A DNA stretch of 64,000 bases from Vicinamibacterales bacterium (GCA_041659285.1 JBAZYO010000015.1:74414-138413), one strand, 5' to 3'; positions 20,401 to 28,340 are shown, numbered from the stretch's first letter. Translations and numbers: made by a program. Notes: generated by a model from the sequence alone, not told the origin.

Positions 20401-23163
20401 GGTGGCTCCGCCCTTCACGAGCACCGTGTAGGTAGTAGACAGGGCCAGGGCGTTGTCCGGACGGAGCGTGGCCACCCGCGTGGTCGTGTCGTAGGTGACG
20501 GTCGCGTTGACCAGGCTGTTCAGCGGATCGCGCAGCTCGAACGTGCCAAGTGAGGCGCCGCCTTCGCCGACAAACCCCGTCGTGCTCGACGAAATGGTGG
20601 CGGGGTCCATCGCCTCGCTGAAGGCGGCCGTCACGATAGTGGCGGGATCGACGTTGCCGGAGCCGGTGACCGGGAACACCGAGGTGATGGTGGGCGTGAT
20701 CGAATCAGGAGGCGGGACGGTGTTGAACACCACGTCGGCCCAATAGCCCTCAGACAAGTAGGTGTCGGTTGGGAAGACACCGCCGGCGCCGTATCGATAC
20801 ACGCCATTCGAACCGTCCACGCCCTCGAGCAGGCCGTGCAACGGCGGGTTGTCCAGAGCGCTCGTGGCAAAGAACCCGTCGGTGCCCGTGTAGTGACCGT
20901 TCGGTGCGTGATACGAGACGACGTAGGTGGTGTTCGCGGTCACCGGGACGGCGGAAGCGAGGGTCGCCTGTTGCCAGCCGGACGCGGTTTCACCCGAGAA
21001 GGTCACCGTGGCCAGCAGGGTGCCGGTGTTGGTCCACAGCCGGCCGGTGTGCGTGCCGGTGTTCGCCGCGGCCTTGTAGAAGCGGATGCCAGTGATGAAC
21101 CCGTTGGTGTCGGCGCGGAACCGCGTGCCGACTTCGACCGCCGCCGCGTCGCCGTCGTCGGCGATGGGTGGGACCGACGCTGGGGTCCAAATGGTGCAGG
21201 GACACGTCTGTCCGGCCGTGACCGTGATGCCGACGCCGGCGGAGGGCGTCTCGAGATTGCCGCTGTCATCAAACGCGCGGCTGCGGATCGAGACGGCCCC
21301 GACCCCGCTCGCGGTCCACGAGAACGTCCAGTTGGTGCCGCCGATCGCCGGTGACCAGGTGGCGCCGCCGTTCACTGACACCTGTACACCGCCGACCATG
21401 CCGCCGCCGGCGTCGGACGCCGTGCCGCTGATGGTGATGCTGGTACCGGCGGGGACCGAAGCGCCGGCCGCGGGAGCGGTGATCACGGACGTGGGCGCGG
21501 TTACGTCGGTCGATTCGGTGGCCGGCGTCAACCCGGCCTCCAAGGTATCCGGCTGGACGCCCATGTCGGCGAACAGGTTGACGGTGGCCTGCTTCATCCG
21601 CGCATCGGCCGCGGTGCTGCCGCGATCGTGGTTGGCGTCGAGACCCCACGACCACTGGATTGTGCCCGCCCCGAATACCAGGGCGCCGCTCGGATCGCGG
21701 TAGACCGTCAGGCTATGGGTAGCGGTCCCGGCGCCATAAGTTGATCCGTAGTCGAGCAGCATCGAGGTGACGTTGCGCGTCGTGGTCGACAACCGCATCA
21801 GGCCCGGCGGCGTGAAGGCGTTGGTGGGGGCTTCGTCCCACTCGTAGCCGAGGGTGCCGTTGGGCAGGGTCGCCACCCCGCCGACGGCGAGGGTGGCCAC
21901 CGAGGTGTTGCGCCAGAACCGCATCTTGCCGTCGGCCGCCGGCACGGTGATCGATGTCGTGTTGCCGTCGTTGACGCGGAAGATAGTGCCCATCAGCGCG
22001 TTCTCGGGCCGGCCGCCGTCGGCGGGCGGGCTGAAGCGCGGGTCACGCCAGGTGCCGGTCCACGTCGGAGTGGCCGGGTCGATCACGCCGTTCGCGTGGG
22101 TTTCCTTATAGGACACCAGCGTGCGGTACGGCGTCGCCGCGCCGTCGCTGCTCGGTTCCCAGCGGGCCTTCCAGTACATGGCGTTGCCGCTGAAGAATCC
22201 CAGGTGGACGCCGGCGCCGCGGGCGGCTTCCACGTTGGCGCGCTGGGTGCCGGTCCAGTACTCGTCGTGACCGACTGACAGGAACACCTTGTGTTCGAGC
22301 AGTTCAGCGGCGGCGCGATCGGTGTCGGCGCCGGCGATGTAGCTGACGTCGAAGCCGTTCTTCTCGAGCCAGCGAACCATCGGATACTCGGCGTTGAAGA
22401 CGGCGTCTTCCGGGCTGGCGGCGCGCGTGTTGAGCGGCCGGTTGTAGCTCACTTTGTAGGCGCGATTCGGGCTGACCCCGGGGCCGCCCTGGTAGAAGCT
22501 GTTGCCGCCGTACGAGTTGTAGGCCTGCCACGTCGTGTCGGCCGTCTGGAACAGCACGTCGGACTGTCCGGTATCGTCGCGGACGATGAAGAAGATGTGA
22601 CTGGCGCCGCCGTTGTCCACGCGCTCGGGCCGCGCGAAGTAGACTCCGGACACCGCGTCCGCGGGCACCGTCCACGAGGCCGACACGTTCCAGTTGCCGC
22701 AGTCAACGAGACCGGTCGCTGGGTCGGTGAGGCAACCGGGCTGCAACTGGGGCAGCGGGGCCGACGGGCTGATCGTCGCGACCCGGCGGGCACCGAAGCC
22801 GCTGTAATAGCCCATGCGATAAATGGCGATGGTGTAGTTGTTCGAGTCCGTATCGATCTTGAATCGTTGCGTCTGACCTCGAACCACGCTGATCTCGGTC
22901 GCAAACCCCTGGATGCTGGAATCGCCGCTGCCGGTGACATCCCAGGCACTGGTGGGATCGCCGGGCAGCTGGTTCTCGCACACCACCGGGTTGACGGCGG
23001 CGGCGCACCCGCCTTGCGCCTGCATGCGCGAGGCGGCGCCGCTCAGCATGGCGAGCGCCGTGGCTCCGGCGAGCAAGGCCATGAGCAGGAGCCGCGCGGG
23101 CGAGGCCGCCGAAGCGGACGGACGAACGGAGGCGGCCGGCAAGGTCGGTTCAGGCATGGGCAT
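14428..23163 (-). CDS. Giant exported mosaic protein: dimethylformamidase-beta-like, deacetylase-like, Calx-beta and LamG
   Basis: About 2,911 residues from ATG 23163; a GTG at 23265 is possible but has no ribosome-binding site. An export signal (ARLLLMALLAGATALAMLSG) ends near residue 50. Then come the N,N-dimethylformamidase-beta-like domain (about 58-535, GHDEYW and FFSGNAMYWK), Ig-like (558-645), two DUF4082-like domains (651-815, 951-1118) each followed by a Big_5-type Ig domain, a ThuA/GATase-like region (1240-1480, YDVVVLGEMPLS), a polysaccharide-deacetylase-like region (1481-1755, VVIMTGDDHA and LGVHVN), Fn3-like (1828-1911), seven Calx-beta repeats (1917-2701) and a C-terminal LamG/concanavalin-like domain. 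It is probably a surface or matrix protein handling carbohydrate. It shares its N-terminal half design with the next giant, so both likely descend from one gene. It diverges from the Wzm/Wzt operon. Confidence 0.87.
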   Translation of the reverse strand: MPMPEPTLPAASVRPSASAASPARLLLMALLAGATALAMLSGAASRMQAQGGCAAAVNPVVCENQLPGDPTSAWDVTGSGDSSIQGFATEISVVRGQTQRFKIDTDSNNYTIAIYRMGYYSGFGARRVATISPSAPLPQLQPGCLTDPATGLVDCGNWNVSASWTVPADAVSGVYFARPERVDNGGASHIFFIVRDDTGQSDVLFQTADTTWQAYNSYGGNSFYQGGPGVSPNRAYKVSYNRPLNTRAASPEDAVFNAEYPMVRWLEKNGFDVSYIAGADTDRAAAELLEHKVFLSVGHDEYWTGTQRANVEAARGAGVHLGFFSGNAMYWKARWEPSSDGAATPYRTLVSYKETHANGVIDPATPTWTGTWRDPRFSPPADGGRPENALMGTIFRVNDGNTTSITVPAADGKMRFWRNTSVATLAVGGVATLPNGTLGYEWDEAPTNAFTPPGLMRLSTTTRNVTSMLLDYGSTYGAGTATHSLTVYRDPSGALVFGAGTIQWSWGLDANHDRGSTAADARMKQATVNLFADMGVQPDTLEAGLTPATESTDVTAPTSVITAPAAGASVPAGTSITISGTASDAGGGMVGGVQVSVNGGATWSPAIGGTNWTFSWTASGVGAVSIRSRAFDDSGNLETPSAGVGITVTAGQTCPCTIWTPASVPPIADDGDAAAVEVGTRFRADTNGFITGIRFYKAAANTGTHTGRLWTNTGTLLATVTFSGETASGWQQATLASAVPVTANTTYVVSYHAPNGHYTGTDGFFATSALDNPPLHGLLEGVDGSNGVYRYGAGGVFPTDTYLSEGYWADVVFNTVPPPDSITPTITSVFPVTGSGNVDPATIVTAAFSEAMDPATISSSTTGFVGEGGASLGTFELRDPLNSLVNATVTYDTTTRVATLRPDNALALSTTYTVLVKGGATDPRVKDLAGNALAANSTWTFTTAAAPPPPPACPCTIWTPTTVPQKIDDGDPNSVELGTRFRSDVAGYITGARFYKGSLNTGTHIAKLWTNAGALLGSATFTGETASGWQEVAFTTPIAIAANTTYMISYHALNGHYSSQPGYFATTGVDNGPLHALRDGVDGANGVYQYGASAFPAQTWQSEGYFVDVVFNTTNGPDTTKPVVTSVAPVAGLSGIGTTTNVLATFNESMSAATITSGTVLLRDPLNALVTATVTYNTSTRTATLDPAAPLAYLTTYTATVKGGATDPRVKDVAGNALAADYTWSFTTAAPPPPPPTQGPGGPVLVITSASNPFSTYLAEILRSEGLNAFATADLSTVNAGTLTSYDVVVLGEMPLSAGQVTMFTDWVTQGGNLVAMRPDKQLAGLMGLTDAASTLANAYLLVNTTAAPGAGIVNQTIQFHGTADRYTLSGATAVATLYATANTATANPAVTMRTVGAGHAVAFTYDLARSIVYTRQGNPAWSGQERDGLPPIRSDDLFFGAATGDLQPDWVDFSKIAIPQADEQQRLLWNILLHTNSAKRPLPRFWYFPRMLKAVVIMTGDDHANGGTAGRFDQYLALSAPGCSVADWTCIRGTSYLFPTTPINAAQVSNYVAQGFELGVHVNTQCADYTPATLASFYSTQLAQFAAAFPSVPPQASHRTHCIAYSDYATQPQVSLDHGIRLDTNYYYWPATWVLDRPGMFTGSGLPMRFATAAGDMVDVYQAATQMTDESGLSYAYHADTLFDRALGVEGYYGAFTANMHTDFNPSEGATGSDAIIASAQARGVPVIAAKQMLDWLDGRNGSSFESITWGNNLLDFDIAVGANATGLHTLIPAVAAGAPIQGLTLAGVSVPFTLQTIKGVSYAVFPAQSGSYQASYGVDAIPPVISAVSATPSVSTATVQWATNEASDSQVDYGTSPAALSQTATNAAPVTSHSLPLANLQAGTVYYYRVRSADTAGNTATSPVAANPPASFTTLAPSLAIADATIAEGQSGTSTAAFTITLSAPSSQPVSVAYATANGTASAGSDYTAAAGTVTLSAGTTSVVLNVTVTGDTVYEPGETFVVNLSAPANATLGDAQATGTITNDDPQPSLAITDATVAEGNAGTAPATLAVTLSAASSQTITLSYATANATAAAGSDYVAASGTLTFAPGVTSQPIALSVSGDTADEADETFVVSLSAPANATIADAEGAVTITDDDAAPSITIADASVTEGHSGTSIAAFTLTLSAASGQAVSVGYATADGTASAGSDYVAAAGTASFAIGATTTTITVVINGDTGLELNESFVVNLSGAGNATIADSQATGTILNDEGLPAMSIGDAAVTEGDSGSTNATLTVSLSEAGTQTITVSYATANGSATAGSDYVAASGVVTFLPGETSQPITIAVTADAVDEPNEAFVINLGTPVNATMADAQGNVAITDDDPTPSLAITDPSVAEGNAGTATAVFAVSMSGASSSTVTVAYATANGTAGAGADYVAASGTVTFLPGEVATPITVSVIGDTLNEANESFVVNLSAPVNATLADVQGGGTITDDDPAPTITIADLSISEGNSGTKLASFTLTLSAASGQAVTVAYATANGTASAGSDYVAATGTATFAAGATTATVNVTLNGDSLYEANETFVIDLSLPVNATLARTQATGTITNDDSLPAISITDVAVAEGQSGTTAATLSVTLSAMSAQTVTVAYATADGTATAGTDYTAASGTLTFLPGVLSQPIAVTVTGETAVESSETILVNLSLPANATIADAQGIATITNDDGTFVPGLVAAYGFNEGSGTTAADASGAGQTGSISGATWSTAGKNGNALSFDGVNDLVTVADTAALDVTRTTLMAWLRPSSLGSWRSVVLKETTNGLAYALYANDNASRPAGFVNLGSTDRSANGTATMPLNAWTHVAMTYDGANIRLYVNGVLVRTRAYAGNIITSARALTIGGNSIWGEWFAGLIDDVRIYNRALTLAEVQTGMNTPVTP
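15060..17412 (-). repeat. Seven tandem Calx-beta repeats of 336 bp
   Basis: Seven units of 112 residues follow without linkers. Each has A(E)G-x-SGT near the start, VAYATA(N/D)GTA-x-AGSDY in the middle, ETF-V-NLS-type strands, and an acidic TNDD-like end. These are Calx-beta domains, which bind Ca2+ in adhesins and matrix proteins. Several stretches are nearly identical between units, so the array may recombine or be mis-assembled. Confidence 0.93.
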
Positions 23164-23619
23164 GTTTGGCTCGCTGGGCACACGTGCGCCCGACGGCTGC
23201 TCAGCAACCGCCGTTCCAGCGCCGGGGACGCCGTGCGCACGGTCCGGTAACGGCCGGGATTGCACGGTTTGTTTGCAATATCAGTGGCTGAATGCGAATT
23301 GGCTCAGGGGCGAGGCGATCGGCGCCGCGAGCTGGCGCTGATCGCGCGCCGCCCGGCGACGGCTTTTCTCGCCCCCGGGGCAGACGCGCATTCCCAACCG
23401 CCCGAATTCAACGAGGTTCGGTGTGCGGTCGTGTCGCGGTGCGAAAACCGGCATGCGGTCTTCAAAGGCGGCACCGCGCCCGCATTCTGTCGCCGCCGGG
23501 GCAGACAACGCCGCGCGCAGCCGCGCCGAAACCGCCCAAATCCCCGGAAAGTGATGGGTTTACGCGGCCCGGCCGCGGCAAGGCAGGGCTGGACTGCCGT
23601 TTGCTCAAGTGCCGGAACG
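23164..23619. other. Divergent intergenic region between giant gene and wzm
   Basis: These 456 bases separate the leftward giant gene from the rightward exporter operon. A frame is open through it ahead of wzm, but its translation is Arg/Cys-rich and not gene-like. Features seen: an inverted repeat ATTGCA-N9-TGCAAT (23259-23279); a 17-base direct repeat differing at one position (23369-23385 and 23490-23506, core CCGGGGCAGAC); and a sigma-54-like box just before wzm. Promoters for both directions must lie here, but no clear sigma-70 promoter was found. Confidence 0.5.
23590..23605 (+). promoter_or_regulatory. Possible sigma-54 promoter of the wzm operon
   Basis: TGGACTGCCGTTTGCT has the GG-N10-GC spacing of -24/-12 promoters (consensus TGGCAYRNNNNTTGCW) and an intact TTGCT. 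It mismatches at two positions of the -24 box. It ends only 15 bases before the wzm ATG, which would leave an almost leaderless message, so this is a weak call. Confidence 0.3.
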
Positions 23620-24405
23620 ATGTCGGCGATCAGGGAAATCTTCGCGGAGCAGTGGCAATACCGTGAACTGCTGCTGCGCATGACGATGCGCGATCTGCTG
23701 CTGCGCTACAAGCAGACCGTGATGGGTCTGGGCTGGGCGATCTTCATGCCCCTGGTGAACACCGCGATCTTCTCGGTGATCTTCACCCGGGTCGCGTCGA
23801 TCGACGTTGGCGTGGCCTATCCCGTCTACGCCTTCTGCGGGCTGGTCGCCTGGAACTTCTTCGCCTCGGCGCTGCGCTTCTCCGTGGTGTCGCTCACCTC
23901 CAATCCAAGCCTGGTCACCAAGCTGTTCTTCCCACGCGAAATCTTTCCGTTCTCCGCGGTGCTGGTGTCGCTGGTGGACTACGGCGTGGCCTCGCTGGTG
24001 CTGGCCGCGCTGATGATCTACTACGACATCGCGCTGAGCTGGTCGATCCTGCTGCTGCCGGTGGTGGTCGCCGTCCAGGTGATCTTCACGGCCGCCATCG
24101 CGCTGCTGCTGGCGATGGGGAATCTGTTCTATCGCGACGTCAAGTACCTGTTCGAGATCGTGATCTCGGTATGGATGTTCGCCAGCTCGGTGGTCTACCC
24201 GGTGGGCCGCGTCGGCGGCCGGCTCGGAGCGCTGCTGGCGTTGAACCCGATGACCCACATGATCGACGCCTTCCGGGCGGTGCTGATCGACGGCACCGCG
24301 CCGGCGCCCGCCTTCGCCGCGACCGCCGTGGTCAGCGTCGTCCTCTTCATCGGCATCTGGCTGATGTTCCACGCCGCCGAGTTCGAGTTCGCGGAGAACA
24401 TCTAG
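23620..24405 (+). CDS. wzm: ABC-2 polysaccharide exporter, membrane subunit (Wzm-like)
   Basis: The 261-residue inner-membrane protein is the permease half of an ABC transporter that exports a finished polysaccharide to the periplasm. The family start is visible: YRELLLRMTMRDLLLRYKQTVMGLGWAIFMPL, followed by about six hydrophobic segments and the LNPMTHMIDAFRAVLI region typical of Wzm/TagG proteins. The ATG at 23620 gives the usual length; the frame is open further upstream but that part is not protein-like. The stop codon overlaps the GTG of the ATPase gene by one base (TAGTG), so translation is coupled. A possible sigma-54 box lies just upstream. Confidence 0.93.
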   Translation: MSAIREIFAEQWQYRELLLRMTMRDLLLRYKQTVMGLGWAIFMPLVNTAIFSVIFTRVASIDVGVAYPVYAFCGLVAWNFFASALRFSVVSLTSNPSLVTKLFFPREIFPFSAVLVSLVDYGVASLVLAALMIYYDIALSWSILLLPVVVAVQVIFTAAIALLLAMGNLFYRDVKYLFEIVISVWMFASSVVYPVGRVGGRLGALLALNPMTHMIDAFRAVLIDGTAPAPAFAATAVVSVVLFIGIWLMFHAAEFEFAENI

Positions 24406-25682
24406 TGGCCACCGTCTCCCTCGCAGGGGTGTGGAAGAAGTTTCGGCGCGGTGAGCGTCACGACAGCCTGCGGGATCTCGTGCCGGCGATGTTCGCGCGC
24501 CTGGGACGCCGCCGCCAGGAGCAACCGCTCGCGCGTGAGGAGTTCTGGGCGCTCCGTGACGTGTCGCTGCAGATTGGCCCGGGGGAGGCGGTCGGCGTGA
24601 TCGGGCCCAACGGCGCGGGCAAGTCCACGCTCCTGAAGATCCTGACCAACATCCTGCGGCCGAACAAGGGCCAGCGCTCGGTGGAGGGACGGATCGGCGC
24701 GCTGATCGAGGTGGCGGCCGGGTTTCACCCCGACCTGACCGGCCGGGAGAACGTCTACCTGCAGGGCGCCATCCTCGGCATGCCGCGCGCGGAGATCGGG
24801 CGGAAGTTCGACGCCATCGTCGATTTCGCCGGCGTCGAGGAATTCATCGAGACGCCGGTCAAGCGCTACTCGTCCGGCATGAACGCGCGCCTGGGCTTTG
24901 CCATTGCCGCGCATCTCGACCCCGACGTGCTGCTCGTCGACGAGGTCCTGAGCGTGGGCGACGTCGCCTTTCAGGCCAAGTGCGTGGACCGCATGCGGAC
25001 GCTGCTCACCAAGGGCGTGCCGCTGGTGTTCGTGTCGCACAACCTGACGGCGGTCGTGGACTTGTGCACGCGGGCGGTGCTGATCGACAGGGGGGTCGTG
25101 CGATACGACGGCCGTCCGGCCGAGGCGGTCGCGGAGTTCCGGCGGTATCGGCCGGAACCTTCCGCGGCCGCCGACGGTCTTGCCGATGCCGGGCCGATTC
25201 GCATCACCGACGTCCGCTTGATGCACCCGGCCGGGGACGCCTCGCCCTTGTTCGTGACCGGGCGGCCGCTGACGGTGCGGGTCGCGTATCACGCGTCGGT
25301 GCCGGTGACGCAACCGCAGATCGCCATCGACATTCACAACGCCGACGGCGTCTATTGCGCCGGCATCAACACGCGGATGGACGAGCGGGACCTCGGGACG
25401 CTGGCGGGCGATGGCTACGTGGACCTGGTGATCCCGAAGCTGTGGCTGCTGCCGGGCGCCTACTCGATCTCAGCCGGCATCCTCGACCACAACGCCCTGC
25501 AGACCTACGACCTGAAACTGCGCGCCTACCCGTTCTCGGTGCTCTCCGAGCGGCGCGACTACGGACTTGTGTATCTCGAACATGAATGGCGGACGCCCGC
25601 ACCCACCGTGCGCCAGGCCCCGGTCGCGGCCCGGCGCCGGGCCCGCGGACGCCTTGTGACTGCCCAGGAGGAGCTCCCGTGA
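24405..25682 (+). CDS. wzt: ABC polysaccharide exporter, ATPase subunit (Wzt-like)
   Basis: The 425-residue ATPase partners the membrane subunit. The N-terminal ABC domain shows Walker A GPNGAGKST (about residues 67-75), the signature region YSSGMNARLGFA, Walker B VLLVDEVLSVGD, and the switch histidine in VFVSHN. After about residue 245 a C-terminal beta-sandwich follows (IRITDVRLM to LVYLEHEW), the Wzt_C position that in O-antigen exporters recognises the glycan's end group. This predicts an exporter selective for a chain with a defined terminal cap. The GTG start overlaps the wzm stop. The last 30 residues are Arg/Pro/Ala-rich and probably flexible. Confidence 0.93.
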   Translation: MATVSLAGVWKKFRRGERHDSLRDLVPAMFARLGRRRQEQPLAREEFWALRDVSLQIGPGEAVGVIGPNGAGKSTLLKILTNILRPNKGQRSVEGRIGALIEVAAGFHPDLTGRENVYLQGAILGMPRAEIGRKFDAIVDFAGVEEFIETPVKRYSSGMNARLGFAIAAHLDPDVLLVDEVLSVGDVAFQAKCVDRMRTLLTKGVPLVFVSHNLTAVVDLCTRAVLIDRGVVRYDGRPAEAVAEFRRYRPEPSAAADGLADAGPIRITDVRLMHPAGDASPLFVTGRPLTVRVAYHASVPVTQPQIAIDIHNADGVYCAGINTRMDERDLGTLAGDGYVDLVIPKLWLLPGAYSISAGILDHNALQTYDLKLRAYPFSVLSERRDYGLVYLEHEWRTPAPTVRQAPVAARRRARGRLVTAQEELP

Positions 25683-26191
25683 TTGCTGCAGACGTAATGC
25701 TCGGATCGAATGTGTCGATACCGCAGCCTACCCTCGTAAACCTGTACGGCTGCCGGATTGGCGCCAATACCCGGATCGGCGCGTTCGTGGAAGTGCAACG
25801 CGGCGCGGTGATCGGAGAGAACTGCAAGATCTCGAGCCACAGCTTCGTGTGCGCCGGCGTCGCCATCGAGGACGGCGTGTTCGTCGGGCACGGGGTGATG
25901 TTCATCAACGATCTCTATCCCAGCGCGGTAAACGACTCCGGCGAGTTGCAGACCGAGGCGGACTGGGAACTGATCGAAACGCGGGTGAAGCGGCATGCCT
26001 CGATCGGCAGCAACGCCACCATTCTGGCGGGGGTGACGATTGGCGAGGGCGCCCTGGTGGGCGCCGGCGCGGTGGTCACGCACGACGTGCCGCCCTATGC
26101 GGTCGTCGCGGGCGTGCCGGCGGTAGGCATCGGCACTCGGCAGGAACTGACCAACCGCGCGGGTGCCCGCGCAGACAGGCGGATCTCGTGA
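25679..26191 (+). CDS. Sugar N-acyltransferase, left-handed beta-helix (WlbB/WbpD-like)
   Basis: The 170-residue protein is built of hexapeptide repeats (IGANTRIGAFVEVQRGAVIGENC and more), the left-handed beta-helix of acyltransferases. The conserved MFINDLYPSA segment and the later WELIETRVKRHASIGSNATI stretch match WlbB/WbpD-type enzymes, which acetylate the 3-amino group of UDP-3-amino-2-acetamido sugars. The GTG start overlaps the previous stop (GTGA) and has a full AGGAGG site. It is followed by the matching dehydrogenase and aminotransferase, so the three probably make a UDP-2,3-diacetamido sugar or a close relative. The acyl donor (acetyl-CoA or another) cannot be read from sequence. 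Confidence 0.88.
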   Translation: MIAADVMLGSNVSIPQPTLVNLYGCRIGANTRIGAFVEVQRGAVIGENCKISSHSFVCAGVAIEDGVFVGHGVMFINDLYPSAVNDSGELQTEADWELIETRVKRHASIGSNATILAGVTIGEGALVGAGAVVTHDVPPYAVVAGVPAVGIGTRQELTNRAGARADRRIS

Positions 26192-27240
26192 TTGGCGTCG
26201 GCATCATCGGCTTCGGATACTGGGGACCAAACCTGGTCCGCAACTTCTACGAGACGCCCGGGTGCCGGGTGGTCTCGGTCAGCGACCTGCACGCGGATCG
26301 GCTGGCGCGCGTGCGCGCCCGCTACCCGACGGTGGACACCGCCGCGGATCATCGTGATCTGCTCACCGACCCCCGCATCGACCTGGTCGCCATCGCCACG
26401 CCGGTGTCGACTCACTTCGACCTCGCCATGCAGGCGCTGCGGATGGGCAAGCACGTGTTGATCGAGAAGCCGATGACCGGCGACGTCGAGCAGGCCATGC
26501 GGCTGGTGGACGAGGCGGACCGCCGCGGGCTCATGCTGGCCGTGGACCATACCTTTGTCTACACCGGCGCGGTGCGGAAGATGCAGCAGTTGGTGTCGAG
26601 CGGGGACCTGGGTGACATCTATTACTACGACTCGGTGCGCGTCAACCTCGGGCTGTTCCAGCACGACGTCAACGTGGTGTGGGACCTCGCGGTCCACGAC
26701 CTGTCGATCATGGACTACCTGCTGCCGGCGCAACCGGTGGCGGTGTCGGCCAGCGGACTCGGCCACGTGCCCGGCGAGCCGGAGAACATCGGCTACGTCA
26801 CGTTCCACTTCGACGCGCCGGTGATGGCGCACGTCCACGTCAACTGGCTCGCCCCGGTGAAGGTGCGCCGCACGCTGATCGGCGGCAGCCGCAAGATGAT
26901 TGTCTACGACGACCTCGAGCCCAGCGAGAAGATCAAGGTCTACGACAAGGGCATCACCGTGAACGGCCACGGCGACGGCAACGGCGCGGCCGGCAACGGT
27001 CAGCGCTACGCCATGCTCGTCGGCTACCGGACCGGGGACGTCTGGGCGCCGCAACTCGATGGCGCCGAGGCGCTGGGCGTCGAGACCCGCCACCTCGTCG
27101 AGTGCATCACCAAACAACAGAAACCGATTGCCGACGGCCATGCCGGCCTGCGCGTGGTCCGGTTGCTCGAGGCCGCGACCCGGTCGATGCGCGAGTCCGG
27201 CCGCATTGTCGAGCTTTCCACCAGCGGGGTGTCCGCATGA
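26188..27240 (+). CDS. Gfo/Idh/MocA-type nucleotide-sugar dehydrogenase (WlbA/WbpB-like)
   Basis: The 350-residue protein has the Rossmann start GVGIIGFGYWGPNLVRNF, the substrate-domain motif EKPM (catalytic Lys in HVLIEKPMTGD), and the HD residues in WDLAVHDLSIMDYLL. This family oxidises position 3 of UDP-GlcNAc(A)-type sugars with NAD+, giving the keto sugar for the next aminotransferase. GTG at 26188 overlaps the acyltransferase stop by GTGA. A Gly/Asn/His-rich insertion (NGHGDGNGAAGNGQ) near residue 265 is unusual and probably a surface loop. The pathway assignment rests on its two neighbours as well as its own motifs. Confidence 0.88.
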   Translation: MIGVGIIGFGYWGPNLVRNFYETPGCRVVSVSDLHADRLARVRARYPTVDTAADHRDLLTDPRIDLVAIATPVSTHFDLAMQALRMGKHVLIEKPMTGDVEQAMRLVDEADRRGLMLAVDHTFVYTGAVRKMQQLVSSGDLGDIYYYDSVRVNLGLFQHDVNVVWDLAVHDLSIMDYLLPAQPVAVSASGLGHVPGEPENIGYVTFHFDAPVMAHVHVNWLAPVKVRRTLIGGSRKMIVYDDLEPSEKIKVYDKGITVNGHGDGNGAAGNGQRYAMLVGYRTGDVWAPQLDGAEALGVETRHLVECITKQQKPIADGHAGLRVVRLLEAATRSMRESGRIVELSTSGVSA

Positions 27241-28340
27241 TTCCGTTCGTCGATTTGCGCCGCCAGTATCAAGACCTCAAAGCCGACATCGACGCCGCGG
27301 TCGGGCATGTGCTCGAGACCGGCCAGTTCGTCCTGGGCCCGGAGGTCGAGGCCTTCGAGCGGGAGTTCGCGGCGGCCTGTGCCGCCGACAGCGGCATTGC
27401 CGTGAATTCGGGGACCAGCGCGCTGCACCTGGCGCTGCTGGCCGCCGGCGTCGGGCCCGGCGACGAAGTCATCACCGTGCCGTTCACGTTTGTCGCCACC
27501 ACGGCGGCCATCGGCTACACCGGGGCCCGGCCGGTATTTGTGGACATCGATCCGGCCACCTTCACGATGGACGTGACGCTGATCGAAGCGGCCATCACCA
27601 GCCGCACCAAGGCGATCCTGCCGGTCCACCTCTACGGCCATCCGGCCGACATGGACCCGATCATCGCCATCGCGGCCCGTCACGGGCTGACGGTCATCGA
27701 AGACGCCTGTCAGGCGCACGGCGCGCTCTACAAGGGACGGCCGGTCGGCGCGCTGGGTGACGCCGGCTGCTTCAGCTTCTATCCCGGCAAGAACCTCGGC
27801 GCCTACGGCGAAGGCGGCATCGTCGTGACCAACCGTTCCGACTGGACGCGTGACATCCGGATGCTGCGCGACTGGGGCCAGGACCGCAAGTACCACCACG
27901 TGTTGAAGGGCTACAACTACCGGATGGAGGGGCTGCAGGGCGCGATTCTCCGCGTCAAGCTGCGCCGCCTGCGCGAATGGACCGACGCCCGCCGGGCCCA
28001 TGGCGCGGCCTACAACCGCCTGTTGGCCGGCAGCGGCGTCGAGTCGCCGAAAGAAGCGGATTATGCGCGGCACGTCTTCCACGTCTACGCCGTCCGCACG
28101 ACCGACCGCGTGTCGCTGGAGCGAACGCTGCATGCGCACGGGGTGTCGAGCGGCATTCACTATCCCGTGCCGGTGCACCTCCAGCCGGCCTACGCCGATC
28201 TCGGCTATCGGGCCGGGGATTTTCCGGAGTCGGAGCGCGCGGCAGCCGAGGTGCTGTCGTTGCCGATGTTCCCGGAATTGACGGCCACCCAGATCGAGCA
28301 GGTCGCGGCCGCGGTCAAGCAGGAGTCGTATGCGGCCTGA
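27237..28340 (+). CDS. PLP sugar aminotransferase, DegT family (WlbC/WbpE-like)
   Basis: The 367-residue enzyme belongs to the DegT/DnrJ/EryC1 family, which transaminates keto sugar nucleotides with PLP. Marks are MIPFVDLRRQYQDLK at the start, NSGTSALHLAL, EDACQAHGA, the PLP-lysine segment SFYPGKNLGAYGEGG, and GYNYRMEGLQGAILR. It is preceded by the 3-dehydrogenase with an ATGA overlap, so its likely job is to place an amino group on C3 of the UDP sugar, later acylated by one of the two flanking acyltransferases. Glutamate as amino donor is the family norm. Confidence 0.92.
   Translation: MIPFVDLRRQYQDLKADIDAAVGHVLETGQFVLGPEVEAFEREFAAACAADSGIAVNSGTSALHLALLAAGVGPGDEVITVPFTFVATTAAIGYTGARPVFVDIDPATFTMDVTLIEAAITSRTKAILPVHLYGHPADMDPIIAIAARHGLTVIEDACQAHGALYKGRPVGALGDAGCFSFYPGKNLGAYGEGGIVVTNRSDWTRDIRMLRDWGQDRKYHHVLKGYNYRMEGLQGAILRVKLRRLREWTDARRAHGAAYNRLLAGSGVESPKEADYARHVFHVYAVRTTDRVSLERTLHAHGVSSGIHYPVPVHLQPAYADLGYRAGDFPESERAAAEVLSLPMFPELTATQIEQVAAAVKQESYAA

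Noticed and set aside
18418..20553. 711-codon plus-strand open frame across the second giant gene
   Set aside because: Antisense shadow of Ig and DUF4082-like domains without protein-like composition.
23260..23619. Upstream extension of the wzm frame
   Set aside because: Translation is Arg-rich and the family begins near the ATG at 23620.
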